A stretch of 64,000 nucleotides of DNA, taken from assembly GCA_007570785.1 (NCBI GenBank), contig ML664199.1, positions 21,496,748-21,560,747 of the forward strand. The letters run 5' to 3'. Position 1 is the first letter of the stretch, and the number at the start of each line of letters is the position of its first letter. The notes beneath the pieces are model-generated. The model saw only the letters and a list, made by a program, of their open reading frames with translations, was not told the origin of the DNA and did not search any database. This document shows, one piece after another, positions 1 through 10,429 of this stretch. The position numbers and the translations under genes were made by a program. This DNA comes from Antilocapra americana. Taxonomy: Eukaryota > Chordata > Mammalia > Artiodactyla > Antilocapridae.

Positions 1-612
1 GTGAAGATACAACCTAGTTCCTCCTCTTGTGTCTCTTCCTGCTCCCCACCTCCTCCCCTGCCTCCCACCACCAATACCACCATGCCTTTTTAAAGTCCTT
101 TAAAGTTTTCAAAGTGCTTTTATATACATACTTCATGCTTTATGTCAGGTCAGGGCAAAATTTTATTGCATTTGGCCAAAGGCCATTTTGAAACTTTAAG
201 AGAAAAAAGGAGATACAACATGATCTTTGAAATAAAGGGATTAAAATAGAGCAAAGTTAAAGTTATAAAGGATTTATGAGTTAAGAAAATTATGTATATA
301 AAAATAAAAATTATGTATGTAGTATACACTAACTATACATTATATATAAATAGAACTGACTGACCAAATACTGCACATGTTTTAAAAAAAGCTAGGATTT
401 AGACAAAAAACAACTAGAAGATATTAAAAAATGATTTCAAAATTGCATTAATGCATCTTTGGTTTTAAACAGCTAAAACAGGATCCTTGCTGAGAAATTT
501 AAGGATGTGAAAAGTGAAGAAACAAAAATATAAATATCTATAATATCATTTTACAAAAATAAAACATGATTAGGTTTAGAATACAATCTTCTAGTCTTAT
601 GTTACCAGCATG

Positions 613-643
<31 letters not shown>

Positions 644-2667
644 ACATACATACAATGGAGCTGGAAACTTGTTCATGCTACACTCAAATACGCAGAAAAA
701 AATGCTGCCCTTTAATTTCTAGAAACTCTGATCTGGCCCATGTAACTCTACTTCACTGAGTGGTAAAAACAACTTACTATCCATTAGCAATACTTCAGTC
801 ACTTCTGATCTCCTTTCATTTAACATTCAGTGTAGTCTAAGTTACCATGGTTTATAGAGTCTTTTTTTAAAAGACTTAATCCCTTTAGAAAAATGCTCAC
901 TTTAGAAAAATTGCCCCCATAGCCTCACTTTTCACTTCCTCAAGATGATGGCTTGGTGTCTGAGAGACAGGACCATAACTAGAACACAATTAGAATAAAC
1001 CATCTAGAAGCCGCTCTTCTGAGATGACCAAAGTCAAAAAGCTCCCTTCCTCCAGATCAAGGTGGCCTGCACCAGGGCACAAGGTTCTCCAGGTGAGGGT
1101 GACTCCTTAGAACTCACACCTGTGCGCAACATTCCCAACCCTTAGGCACATCCTTGCCAAGGGAACTGCTCTGTCTCCATGTAAGCAGAGGGATGGGGTG
1201 CTTGGGTGCCTGTCCTGTGTCTGGCCCTGCAGGCCTCTGTAGCAAGATCTCTCCTCTGACCAGATGCTCTTTGCCCCACAGGTATATCATCATCAGGTTT
1301 GGTTTGGAACCTGCTCTCCTATTGTTTGGCCAGTACTCTCAGAAACCCCTGGATGCCTCTGACTTGTCTCAGTTTTTGTTGATGCTTTTTGCACCATTGC
1401 CACATCATATAACCAGCCCGTCCTAGAAAGTCCTCCTGGAGCGTCAGGCAAAGAGGCACCGTATCACAGCTCTCCGTGCTGAGCCTACACTGCTCAACTA
1501 AGCTCCTGCTGAGTACTTTCTTGGGGACATAAAGAAATTTTGGGGTCTTGCCTTTGTCACATGGGAATTGAGCATAACTTATAGAAAAAAATTTTCTTCC
1601 TTCCTTTTTCTACCTAGGTGGCCCCATTGGGTTTATTTTATGTGGTCATTCCCCATCATACATCTAATTGAGATCATTTGAACTTCTACTTGAATTAGAT
1701 CTGTTAAGTTCCTAGAAGGTCAAAGACACAATGAAAGTGATTTCAAGAAACTTTTGTAAAATTTACAAATTTATGGCATGTGTTCTGGATCTCGTCTCAA
1801 GCTCACACTTTTTCTTCATGAAACCCTTAAGCCTCTGTGCAAGGGTTTTAGTGCCATACTTCCTGAGTCCAAAAGAGCTTTCAAGGGAATCATTTGATTC
1901 AGGGATTTGGACTTCTGCTAAGTTTATATTTGTTATCTAGAACAATGTTTGGTGGAAACCAACAACAAGATATACTGAACACATTGTAGCTGGTGATTTC
2001 TATAGTTGGTTGAAAGTTTACACTTATGCTCAAATTTCCAAGTATTTATTTTTTAAAAATAAGCAGAACTCTTTGCAAGTGTTACAGAATTTGAACATTA
2101 GCCTTCTGTAACTTGTGCAAAGTGAAACAGCAGTTATCTTCAATGTTGAGAAGATAAGAGGTTTTCCTCCAGTTAATTAAAGGAGCAAGAATTATGGAAC
2201 TTTATAGCCATTTAATTATGTCATTATGTAAGAGTTGGCTGGCAAGCTGGGGAGAAACTACAGTGAGCTACCCTGTAGATTGAGTCTGACCTTTCAGGGC
2301 TCTGCCAATGCTCTGACTATGACTCACTGTATTTCTGAAAGACTGTAACTAGATCGGAACATTTGTTAAAAAGATATTTAGTAATTAAGTTTAAAATTAC
2401 ATCAGTACATAGTTTTCTAATGGATTTTTTTCCCTTCTGGTTATAAGTGCTAAATATGCAGAGTTGCCTCTGAATATTAAAACCTCAAAGAGAAAGTTTT
2501 TTCCCTCAGTCTGGGCATAAGCTTGGTCCTCTGCCTTCCTTGTATGGACACATGTCTATTAATACTGCCTCTGTCTTTCAGGATTTTCATGTGTCAAGTG
2601 GGGAAAAGAAGTAACACTTTGGCAACACTGGTTCTACCTGGTATTACAGACTTATTTATGTAGTTGT
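1..2667. other. AT-rich intergenic or intronic DNA, no gene seen
   Basis: No ORF here looks coding: the longest forward frame (1154-1426) has no recognisable domain. Apart from a CA microsatellite near 612, no young ruminant retroposon is seen. Some stretches may be decayed ancient repeats that I cannot name. Confidence 0.6.
612..654. repeat. (CA)n microsatellite with CATA interruptions
   Basis: A run of about 13 CA units is followed by interrupted ACATACACACATACATAC units. It is a simple dinucleotide repeat and likely to vary in length between individuals. Confidence 0.95.
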
Positions 2668-2812
2668 ATGTGCCAAGGCCTTTATTTTCACTCATTTAAT
2701 TCCCATAATAAGTCTACGAGGTAGGTTTGTTCTCCCTGTTTTATAAATGATGGAAACTGAGCCTGACAGGGGTTAACTGACTTGTTCTAGGTCTATAGCT
2801 AAGCAGTTAGAT
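2668..2812 (+). repeat. MIR SINE remnant
   Basis: The stretch follows the MIR core and 3' layout: a 'tcatttaattcccataataa' block, then 'tacgaggtaggt', then 'ttataaatgatggaaactgag', then a 'taactgacttgttctaggtc' block. Divergence is high, as expected for this mammal-wide family. Confidence 0.75.
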
Positions 2813-2837
2813 TCTACCCCTGCATCCGTGACTCAAA

Positions 2838-3043
2838 GGCTTCCCAGGGGGCACTAGAGGTAAAGAAACCACCTGCCAATGATAAGGCAGGAGACGTAAG
2901 AGATGTGGGTTCAGTGCCTGGGTTGGGAAGATCCCCTGGAGAAAGAAATGGCAACCCATGTATTCTTGCCCAGAAAATCCCATGGATTGGGCTACAGAAC
3001 ATAGGGTTGTAAAGAGTCAGACACGGCTGAAACAACTTAGCAC
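2838..3043 (+). repeat. Bov-tA/BovA2 SINE
   Basis: It has the tRNA-derived head (GGCTTCCC...GGTAAAGAA...CTGCCAAT), the box-B-like GGTTCAGTGCC, the GGGAAGATCCCCTGGAGAA linker and the BovB-derived tail ending in AAAGAGTCAGACACGGCTGA. Flanks 2823-2837 and 3043-3057 look like a decayed target duplication (about 12 of 15 matches). Confidence 0.9.
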
Positions 3044-3090
3044 ATCCATGGCTAAAAGATCATCCTCTTCTCTGTTCTGACCATCTGCCT

Positions 3091-3110
3091 CCCTACCCTA
3101 CCCTACCCTA
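3091..3110. repeat. (CCCTA)4 short tandem repeat
   Basis: Four exact copies of the pentamer CCCTA. It resembles a telomere unit but lacks the second A of CCCTAA and is short. Confidence 0.9.
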
Positions 3111-3345
3111 TGCAATTTATTATGAAGATCAAAAATATAAGCTATTTTCAACTAGGCACATGCTTTTCCAGGAACTTATCCTCTACATTTATTTTCAGTT
3201 ATACTTTATTTCTTTGCACAATTGATAAAATACATGAAGGAAGATAATGGAAAATAACAGTTAGAAAATGGATTGATGATTATTAAAAAACTAAAAGAAT
3301 GGATGCAATCATGGCATCTTTCTATTTGTACTATGCTTTGCCCTC

Positions 3346-4402
3346 AGTTCAGTCAATTCCATTCAGTTGCTCAGTTGTGTCTGACTCTGTGATCCCATGG
3401 ACCAGAGAACACCAGACCTCCATGTCCATCACCAACTCCCAGAGTTTACCAAACTCATGTCCATTGAGTCGGTGATACCATCTAATCATCTCATCCTCTG
3501 TCATCCATTTCTCCTCCTGCCTTCAATCTTTCCCAGGATCAGGGTCTTTTCAAATGAGTTAGCTCTTCTCATCAGGTGGTCAAAGTATTGGAGTTTCAGC
3601 TTCAACATCAGTCCTTCCAAAGAATACCCAGAACTGATCTCCTTTAGAATGGACTGGTTGAATTTCCTTGCAGTCCAAGGGACTCTCAAGAGTATTCTCT
3701 AACACCACAGTTCAAAAGCATCAATTCTTCAGTGCTCAGCTTCCTTTATACTCCAACTCTCACATCCATACATGACTACTGGAAAAACCATAGCCTTGAC
3801 TAGATGGACATTTGTTGACAAAGTAATGTCTCTGCTTTTTAATATGCTGTCTAGGTTGGTCATAACTTTCCTTCCAAGGAGTAAGTGTCTTTTAATTTCA
3901 TGGCTGCAGTCACCATCTGCAGTGATTTTGGAGCCCCCCAAATAAAGTCAGACACTGTTTCCACTGTTTCCCCAACTATTTGCCATAAAGTGATGGGACC
4001 AGGTGCCATGATCTTAGTTTTCTTAATGTTGAGTTTTAAGTCAAATTTTCACTCTCCTCTTTCACTTTCATCAAGAGGCTCTTTAGTTCTTCTTCACTTT
4101 CTGCCATAAGAGTGGTGTCATCTGCATATCTGAGGTTATTGATATTTTTCCCAGCAATCTTCATTCCAGCTTATGCTTCATCCATCCCAGCATTTCTCAT
4201 GATGTACTCTGCATGCAAGTTAAATAAGCAGGGTGACAATATACAGCCTTGACGTACTCCTTTTCCTATTTGGAACCAGTCTGTTGTTTCAAGTCCAGTT
4301 CTAACTGTTGCTTCCTGACCTGCATACAGGTTTCTCAAGAGGCAGGTCAGATGGTCTGGTATTCCCCTCTCTTTCAGAATTTTCCACAGCTTATTGTGAT
4401 CT
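3346..4402 (-). mobile_element. BovB (RTE) LINE, 5'-truncated, antisense
   Basis: On the minus strand this reads as the 3' third of BovB: part of the reverse transcriptase domain, the C-terminal segment and the 3' UTR. The frame at 4171-4437 contains HNKLWKIL, an RT block with RQGCILSPCLFN, and AEYIMRNAG. Further downstream the catalytic RYADDTTLMAE is encoded near 4105-4137, followed by SHEIKRHLLLGRKV and VMYGCESW in the 3729-3941 frame. The frames are broken between these blocks, so no full protein can be made. The BovB match stops close to 4402, where the usual FDCVDHNK codons would continue. Confidence 0.92.
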
Positions 4403-4666
4403 ATAAACATATGTATTCTGCAATAAATATGTACCAAGATTATTTATGCCCACTGGAAAACATACATGAATAAGGTAGAAAAAGTTTCTATGTTCATAGG
4501 CCTTATATTTCCATAGGGGCAAAAAATAAGCAAACATGAAATCAGTCAGCATTTATCCTACAACAATTTTGTGAAACAAGCAACCCTATTATCTATCAAC
4601 TGAAGCACCAATATTTTTTTTTTCATAAGCAGTTCTGTGGATCTGCTCAAAGGTGCCTGATCTTAG

Positions 4667-5297
4667 CATGGTTCAGTTTATGCTCAGTTGCTCAGTCGTG
4701 TCCAAGTCTTTGGGACCCCATAGACTGTAGCTTCTGATGCTTTTGAACTGTGGGGTTAGAGAAGACTCTTGAATGTCCCTTAGACTGCAAGGAGATCCAA
4801 CCAGTCAATCTCAAAGGAAATCAGTCCTGAATATTCATTGGAAGGACTGATGCTGAAGCTGAAACTCCAATACTCTGGCAACCTGAGATGAAGAACTGAC
4901 TCACTGGTAAAGACCCTGCTATTGGGAAAGATTGATGGTAGGAGGAGAGGGGATGACAGAGGATGAGATGTTTGGATGGCATCACCAACTCTATGGAGAT
5001 GAGTTTGAGCAAGCTCCGGGAGTTGGTGATGGACAGGGAAGCCTGGTGTGCTGCAGTCCATGGGGCTGCAAAGAGTTGGACATGACTGAGTGACTGAACT
5101 GGACTGAACTGAACTGTAGTCTGCCGGGCTCCTCTGTCCATGGAATTTTCCAGGCAAGAATACTGGTGTGGGTTTCCATTCCTTTCTCCAGCGGATCTTC
5201 CCAATCAAGAGATCAAACCCATATATCTTGCATCTCCTGCATTGGCAGATGGATTCTTTACCTCTATCACCACCTGGGAAGCCCATGGTTCAGTTTA
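4667..5297 (-). repeat. Bov-tA SINE (antisense) split by a BovB insertion
   Basis: A complete antisense SINE begins at 4681 with TGCTCAGTTGCTCAGTCGTG and resumes at 5120 with TCTGCCGGGCTCCTCTGTCC, ending in the tRNA-like head (CACCTGGGAAGCC) near 5283. It is flanked by an exact 14-base target duplication, CATGGTTCAGTTTA, at 4667-4680 and 5284-5297. The interior 4731-5112 is a later BovB insertion. Confidence 0.93.
4731..5112 (+). mobile_element. BovB 3'-end fragment nested in a SINE
   Basis: It starts in the C-terminal coding part (TGATGCTTTTGAACTGTGG) and runs to the BovB 3' end, closing with GACTGAACTGAACTG repeats. ACTGTAG occurs at both borders (4724-4730 and 5113-5119), consistent with a short target duplication. 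It is non-autonomous and carries no complete RT domain. Confidence 0.92.
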
Positions 5298-5479
5298 TCT
5301 TGACTCAAAACCATCACCTTGGATCAGATCTTTCCCTCTTGTCTCTTTGGTTTCTTCCTGGACCAGCAGCTACCTGGAACATGTTCTTCTTGTGGGAAAT
5401 GGCAGGAGTGCAAGACAACAAGCCAGAGCATGGCAGCAAGTATAAAACTCTGCTGTAGTTGCATTTAGTAATATGTCAT

Positions 5480-5815
5480 TGTTGTTCAGTTGCTAAGTTG
5501 TGTCCAGCTCTTTGCGATCACATGGACTGCAGCACACCAGGCTTACCTGCCCTTCTTTATCTCCAGGAGTTTGCTCAGACTCATATCCATTGAGTTGGTG
5601 ATGCCATCCAGCTATCTCATTCTCTGTTGCCCCCTTCTCCTCCTGCCCTCAATTTTTCCCAGCATCAGGGTCTTTTCAAATAAATTGGCTCTTCACACCA
5701 GGTAGCCAAATTATTGGAGCTTCAGCTTCAACATCATTCCTTCCAATGAATATTCAGGGTTGATTTCCTTTAAGATTGATTGGTTTAATCTCCTTGCTAT
5801 TCAAGGGACTCTCAG
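5480..5815 (-). mobile_element. BovB 3'-end fragment, antisense
   Basis: The block reads TTGTTCAGTTGCTAAGTTGTG, then the antisense BovB tail with ATCCATTGAGTTGGTGATGCC and CAGCATCAGGGTCTTTTC, and ends at CAAGGGACTCTCAGG. Only the last ~340 bases of the element are present; no RT motif remains. Confidence 0.9.
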
Positions 5816-7187
5816 GCATTAACCAACACAATTCACATGTCAAGTCCAACATGAATAGATCAGGGAAGTCTTTTTCATTCATAGTGGAAAGAACTGCAAG
5901 CTTTATGGGGATATGTGTAAAGGTATAATTTTATATATTTTTAAATGACTTATAATTAATTTTATTGAAAATAATAATTTATCTACCCTCTTGGTCAAGG
6001 TACTTCTGCATACTTTTTGCCATCCCAAGAAAATAAAAAATCTCTCTCAGTTTTGGCATCAGGTTCAAAGTCCAGGATCTCATGATTTATATCAAGTATA
6101 GGTGGGATGTTCTGGATCTGAATATCTCTGAACTGAATCACATGTTATCTGCCTCCCACACATTTAACATATGATGTTGGAATAAGGACAGGAAACAAAT
6201 TAAAATAGTTGCATTCAACAAGGAAAAAACTGAAAGAAACATAGAAATCACTGGTTTATAGCAAGAATCTGAAATTCTGCCAGGTTTCCCTACAAAGAGA
6301 CTAGCATATACTTTGGCTAGTCCCTGGCTCCCCACCTGGTGGTTTATCATTGATATTCTGTAATACATAGGTCTTCACTCTGTTCTATGAATGCCTTCTT
6401 TGGCTTTTCTGATAAGTACTGGGAATACGTCCTTCTTGGTAGCTGAGTTGATTTTTCAGCCTGCTTCCCGCCTGTAATACCCAAACTACAGGTACACTTA
6501 ATACTTTTTGTTTGTTTGTTTTGCCTCGTAGGTTATTTCAATAAATCAAATATTTTGTTACTACATAATATGGCTAGTTGTTTCTCTAGCCTCTTATTAC
6601 AGGTTTTTTTAATAGTCTTTTTTCTCTTATCACATAATCCCAAACCAAATAATACACATTTTATAGGTTTTTGAGAACAGACACCAGTTTCTGGTATAAT
6701 TTCTCTGTTAACTAGCAATTGGCACATTAATGATGAATGACAAGCCTCCTAACATGACCCAAATCTCAGAGGCTCAAATAACAAGTGTTTATTTTCTTGA
6801 TAATGATTGAAATAGTACTACTGCAGGTCATCAGGGGACTTGGTTCTAGGCCTTTGATTAGGTTCAGTTTTGTTCTAGGAGTTTTTCATTCTTCTTCAAA
6901 AAGTGGTTATTTATAACATATATTTCTTCCAGGGAATGGCAGGAGCACCAGGATGCAAGCAAGATACACAGGATATGTAAAAGCTCTGTTCTCAACATTG
7001 GTTAACTAAATGCCTACCAACATTTAGTCAACCAGAGCAAGTCACATGGCTAAGCACGTGGCTAAGCATTAACACCATGGGGTGAAGGTTATTTTCTACT
7101 CACAGTTACATGTCACCTGAGATGTATATTAGAGCAGGGAGGGAATCAAGAATTGAGAACTGTTCAGCTAGCACATGCTAAAAACAT
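5816..7187. other. Intergenic or intronic DNA, possible ancient repeat at 6740-7150
   Basis: No coding frame is convincing. 6740-7150 includes ACAAGTGTTTATTTTCTTGAT and AGAGCAAGTCACATGGCTAAG, a layout I associate with old mammalian interspersed repeats, but I cannot name the family with confidence. Confidence 0.4.
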
Positions 7188-7196
7188 CAACTCGTA

Positions 7197-7528
7197 CTTG
7201 TGGTTCAGTCATGTCCAACTCTTTGCCACCCCATGGACTGTAGCATGCCTGCTTCCCCATCCTACACTATCTCTTGGTTTTTGCTCAAACACATATCCAT
7301 TGAGTTGGTGATGTCATCCAACCATCTCATCCTCTGTCGTCCCATTCTCCTCCTGCCTTCAATCTTGCCCAGCATCAGGGTCTTTTCCAGTGAGTTGGCT
7401 CTTCACATCAGATAGCCAAAGTATTGAAGCTTCATCTTTAGCATCAGTCCTTCCAAAGAATATTCAGGGTTGATTTCCTTTAAGATTGACTTCTTTGATC
7501 TCCTTGTGGTCCAAGGGACTCTTAAGAA
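7197..7528 (-). mobile_element. BovB 3'-end fragment, antisense, with target duplication
   Basis: A 5'-truncated BovB tail in antisense: GGTTCAGTCATGTCCAACTC at the left, CAGCATCAGGGTCTTTTCCA inside, GGTCCAAGGGACTCTTAAGAA at the right. CAACTCGTA lies on both sides (7188-7196 and 7529-7537), a clean 9-base target duplication. Confidence 0.93.
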
Positions 7529-7792
7529 CAACTCGTATAAATGCTGTGAAGAAACTGAAGCAGAGTTTTACTTAGAGGATGCCAGAAAAGCTATTAAGAG
7601 TAGTTACTTGGAGATGACATTTATACCAAGGCTGAATGCCTTTCAGGCAAAGGGAGCAGACAGTGCAAAGACCCAGAAACAGAGATAAGCTCGGAGTGAT
7701 GGAGGAACTAAAACAAAACCATAGGTGGGTAGTAGAAGATGAAACTGATGACATAGGCAGAGATTATTTAGACCTCTGTTATTATCACTGTT

Positions 7793-7986
7793 GGGCTTCC
7801 CAGAAGGCACCAGTGGTAAAGAATCCATCTGCCAATACAGGAGATGCAAGAGACATGGGTTCGATCCCTGGGTGGGTGGGGATCCCACTCCAGTATTCTG
7901 GCCTGTAAAATTCCATGGACAGAGGAACCTAGTGGGGCTACAGTTCATGGGGCCACAGAGTCAGACATGACTGAGTGACAGAACAC
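7793..7986 (+). repeat. Bov-tA SINE with exact target duplication
   Basis: Sense SINE with GGCTTCCCAGAAGGCACCAG, box-B-like GGTTCGATCCC and the BovB-derived tail CACAGAGTCAGACATGACTGA. Part of the central linker is missing, so it is slightly short. ATTATCACTGTT flanks it at 7781-7792 and 7987-7998. Confidence 0.93.
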
Positions 7987-8057
7987 ATTATCACTGTTAG
8001 AGGCATTATCATATAACTGAACATTTTCAGAGGATTGTTAACCAAATGTTGAAAACA

Positions 8058-8061
<4 letters not shown>

Positions 8062-8101
<40 letters not shown>
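8062..8101. repeat. (TG)n microsatellite, about 20 units
   Basis: An uninterrupted run of TG dinucleotides followed by TTCTACTGG. It is likely to vary in length. Confidence 0.97.
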
Positions 8102-8103
<2 letters not shown>

Positions 8104-8388
8104 CTACTGGTTGTCATGATAACCCATGAGTAGGGTGGCTGACGTCAACCAGTCTGGAAAGTTTTATTCAGATTGAGCTGCTTAATCCATTTTAAATAAT
8201 TTACCTATATACTCATTCTTATTGGAGTATCGGCCTACTAAGTTATTTCAAAAGGAACACCTGAAAATGTAAGAACTCTTGACTAGAGACATACCACCAA
8301 AAATACTCAAGAGGTAAAATGGTGGCCTCTGGAAATAGTTGGCTTCTTAACAATTCCAGGTATTTATTTTTCCCTGGGCTTCTGAGAA

Positions 8389-8721
8389 CTAACTGCAGAT
8401 ATAAAGGAGCTGGTACCTTCTTTTTCCCCTTAGTCTCACTCTTGGGAAAATCCTCTTATTCCTTGGCTCCCTAGAGGCTTTTCTAGATCTGAAACAGCAA
8501 CATCCCTGATTGTTGAAGACCTTTTCCTGGGAAGTCTTTGTGCTGGTCCTTTGGACAAGGATGTAACCCTGGGTGTAAACCTCAAAGGTGTAATCCACAC
8601 CCTCAAGAAGTTCATGATTCATCGGGGTGTCAACAAGTTCAAGTGGGGCACACTCATGACCACAAACAGTGCACTCACATATAAAGTCACTCATAAGTAT
8701 CTCAAAATGAATCAGAAACAC
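8389..8721 (-). other. Unexplained 110-codon open frame, not recognised
   Basis: The minus-strand frame has a small cysteine cluster near its start (CECTVCGHEC, residues about 15-24), then acidic and hydrophobic text (LEGVDYTFEVYTQGY) loosely like a fibronectin type III strand, then a basic tail (RVRLRGKRR). It does not match any repeat I recognise in this window. I see no strong splice signal pair around it and no upstream promoter. It could be a pseudogene fragment, a relic of an unnamed repeat, or chance. The start codon is simply the first ATG of the open frame. Confidence 0.15.
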
Positions 8722-8751
8722 AGATGCTGATCACTTAAATGCCCTAAATCA

Positions 8752-8940
8752 ACGGTCCCCAACCTTTTTGGCACCAGGGACTGGTTTTGTGGAAGACAAT
8801 TTTTCCATGGACCAGGGAGAGGGGGTGTTTTCAGGATGATTCAAGCCCATTGCATTTATTGTGTACTTTATTTCTATTATTATTACAGCAGCTCCACCTC
8901 AGATCATCAGGCATTAGATTCCAGATGTTAGGGACCCCTG
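8752..8940. mobile_element. hAT-type DNA transposon remnant (non-autonomous)
   Basis: The ends are imperfect inverted repeats, GGTCCCCAAC at the left (8755 onward) and GTTAGGGACCCCTG at the right. The internal blocks GTTTTGTGGAAGACAATTTT and GATCATCAGGCATTAGATTC fit an old mammalian hAT family. The flanks are CCCTAAATCA (8742-8751) and CCCTTAATCA (8941-8950), containing the 8-base duplication typical of hAT with one mismatch. An internal deletion has shortened it to 189 bases. Confidence 0.8.
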
Positions 8941-9082
8941 CCCTTAATCATGAAATCTTGGACACTTGCTATAAATAACCATTGATCTTGGTCCATTGTG
9001 AAAAACTTGATTAAATGTCGGCTTTTAATAAGCCATATTTTCTTTTGCCCTCATCTTTGCATAGACTTAAGAAAAAGAGAGG

Positions 9083-9572
9083 CTTCCCTGGGGGCTAAAA
9101 TGGTAAAAAATCCACCTGCAATGTGGGAGACCTGGGTTCTATCCCTGTGTTGGGAAGATCCTCTGAAGGCGGGCATGGCAATCCCCTCTAGTATTCTTGC
9201 TTGGGAGAAGGCAATGGCACCCCACTCCAGTACTCTTGCCTGGAAACTTCCATGGATGGAGGAGCCTGATAGGCTACAGTCCATGGGGTCACAAAGAGTC
9301 GGACACAATTAAGCGACTTCATTTTCACTTTTCATTCTCATGCATTGGCGAAGGAAATGGCAAGCCACTCCAGTGTTCTTGCCTGGAGAATCCCAGGGGA
9401 TTCTCCCCTGGTAGGCTGCCATCTATGGGGTCGCACAGAGTCAGACATGACTGAAGTGACTTAGCAGCAGCAGCAGCAGCAGCAGCATTCTTGCTTGGAG
9501 AATCCTTATGGACAGAGGAGCATTTGCAGGCTACAGTCCATGGGGCCGCAAAGAGTCAGCACAGCACAGTAA
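9083..9572 (+). repeat. Bov-tA SINE interrupted by a dimeric BovA2
   Basis: The outer SINE runs from GGCTTCCCTGGGGGCTAAAA to CTCTAGTATTCTTGCTTGG at 9204, and resumes at 9487 with ATTCTTGCTTGGAGAATCC, ending in CGCAAAGAGTCAGCACAGC. The 9205-9486 insert splits it in the middle of the BovB-like half. Confidence 0.9.
9205..9486 (+). repeat. Dimeric BovA2/ART2A-type SINE with (AGC)n tail, nested
   Basis: Two BovA-like units are arranged head to tail: GAGAAGGCAATGGCACCCCA at the left and GAAGGAAATGGCAAGCCACT at the right, joined by TTCATTTTCACTTTTCATTC. The tail is an (AGC)n run at 9463-9486. ATTCTTGCTTGG at 9193-9204 and 9487-9498 is an exact 12-base target duplication, so this unit inserted into the older SINE. 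Confidence 0.93.
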
Positions 9573-9830
9573 AAGAGAGCTATTCTCTTTTCAAACACGT
9601 GAAACAAGGAAATCAAAACCAGCCACACAGAGGGGTGGGTCCTCTCCCTGGGTCACAATAACACCCCTACAAGTGTGCCCTTGACTTCTATTAAGAATGC
9701 CCAGTGAAACAGGTGAAATCCACAGCTGTAAATTTACACTGCAGCATCTTTTAGCAAAAATGGGACTGTGTCTAGTTGAATGAGTATGCTGGCTGGTGGA
9801 GCTCAGACGCAATCATGTGGTTTTTTTCAG

Positions 9831-10137
9831 GGGAAATAAATGCGACAGTGTTTATCTAACACACATGTGTTTGTCAGAAGACTTCAAAGCAGTGGGCAGA
9901 GATCAGTGAAGCGTGGCCACTTGTCCCAGTGGCTGCACCTCTTCTTTTCAGGTGGGGCCCAGAGGAGGTCATCAGCACTGAAGCAGTTGAGGCTCTGTTC
10001 AGCTCTTGTGCCACAAAGTAGGACAGGAATCCTGCCAGGAGGAAGACTTGGGTCCTGGCTCCTAACCATCTCCGCTGGACTCCAGCCACCAGCACCGCCC
10101 AGAGAAGAGAGCAAGCTGAAGAAAGCGTCCAGCCCAG
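9831..10137 (+). other. Candidate non-coding exon between strong splice-like sites
   Basis: The left edge has a pyrimidine tract followed by AG (TGGTTTTTTTCAG ending at 9830); the right edge is CAG/GTGAGT at 10137/10138, a near-ideal donor. The frame that stays open across the block has a stop (TAA, 9837-9839) just before its ATG, so a coding internal exon in that frame is unlikely. A long non-coding RNA exon is possible. Such pairs also occur by chance, and no branch point or partner exon was established. Confidence 0.2.
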
Positions 10138-10429
10138 GTGAGTGGCCGGTTAAAAATCTATAGGACGGTTCAGTCAAAGGCAGTGCCTCACTCTGTCCTG
10201 TGCCGCTATTATTCCTTGGAACACATGCTGCTAGGAGACAAAGAGGACACGCATTTATTTTGAAGCATAGGACTTTGGAACCACTTGGGAAGAATATTCT
10301 TGATTGAGAACCAAAACATTCCATGATGCTTAACAAACCTGCAAATTGAAAAATCAGCATCGGCCTGTGCAGCCGGGAGAAAGGAGAAGGACCTATACCC
10401 TGAAAAAAAATTTTTTTTTTCCCCAGAAT

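Noticed and set aside
3091..3110. (CCCTA)4 as an interstitial telomere relic
   Set aside because: The unit lacks one A relative to CCCTAA and only four copies exist.
4780..5286. 168-codon minus-strand frame
   Set aside because: It spans a nested SINE and BovB 3' end in antisense; phrases such as RRKEWKPTPVFLPGKFHGQ are typical SINE read-through.
9884..10360. 158-codon minus-strand frame
   Set aside because: No recognisable domain; it overlaps a possible plus-strand non-coding exon and a GC-richer stretch where long chance frames are expected.
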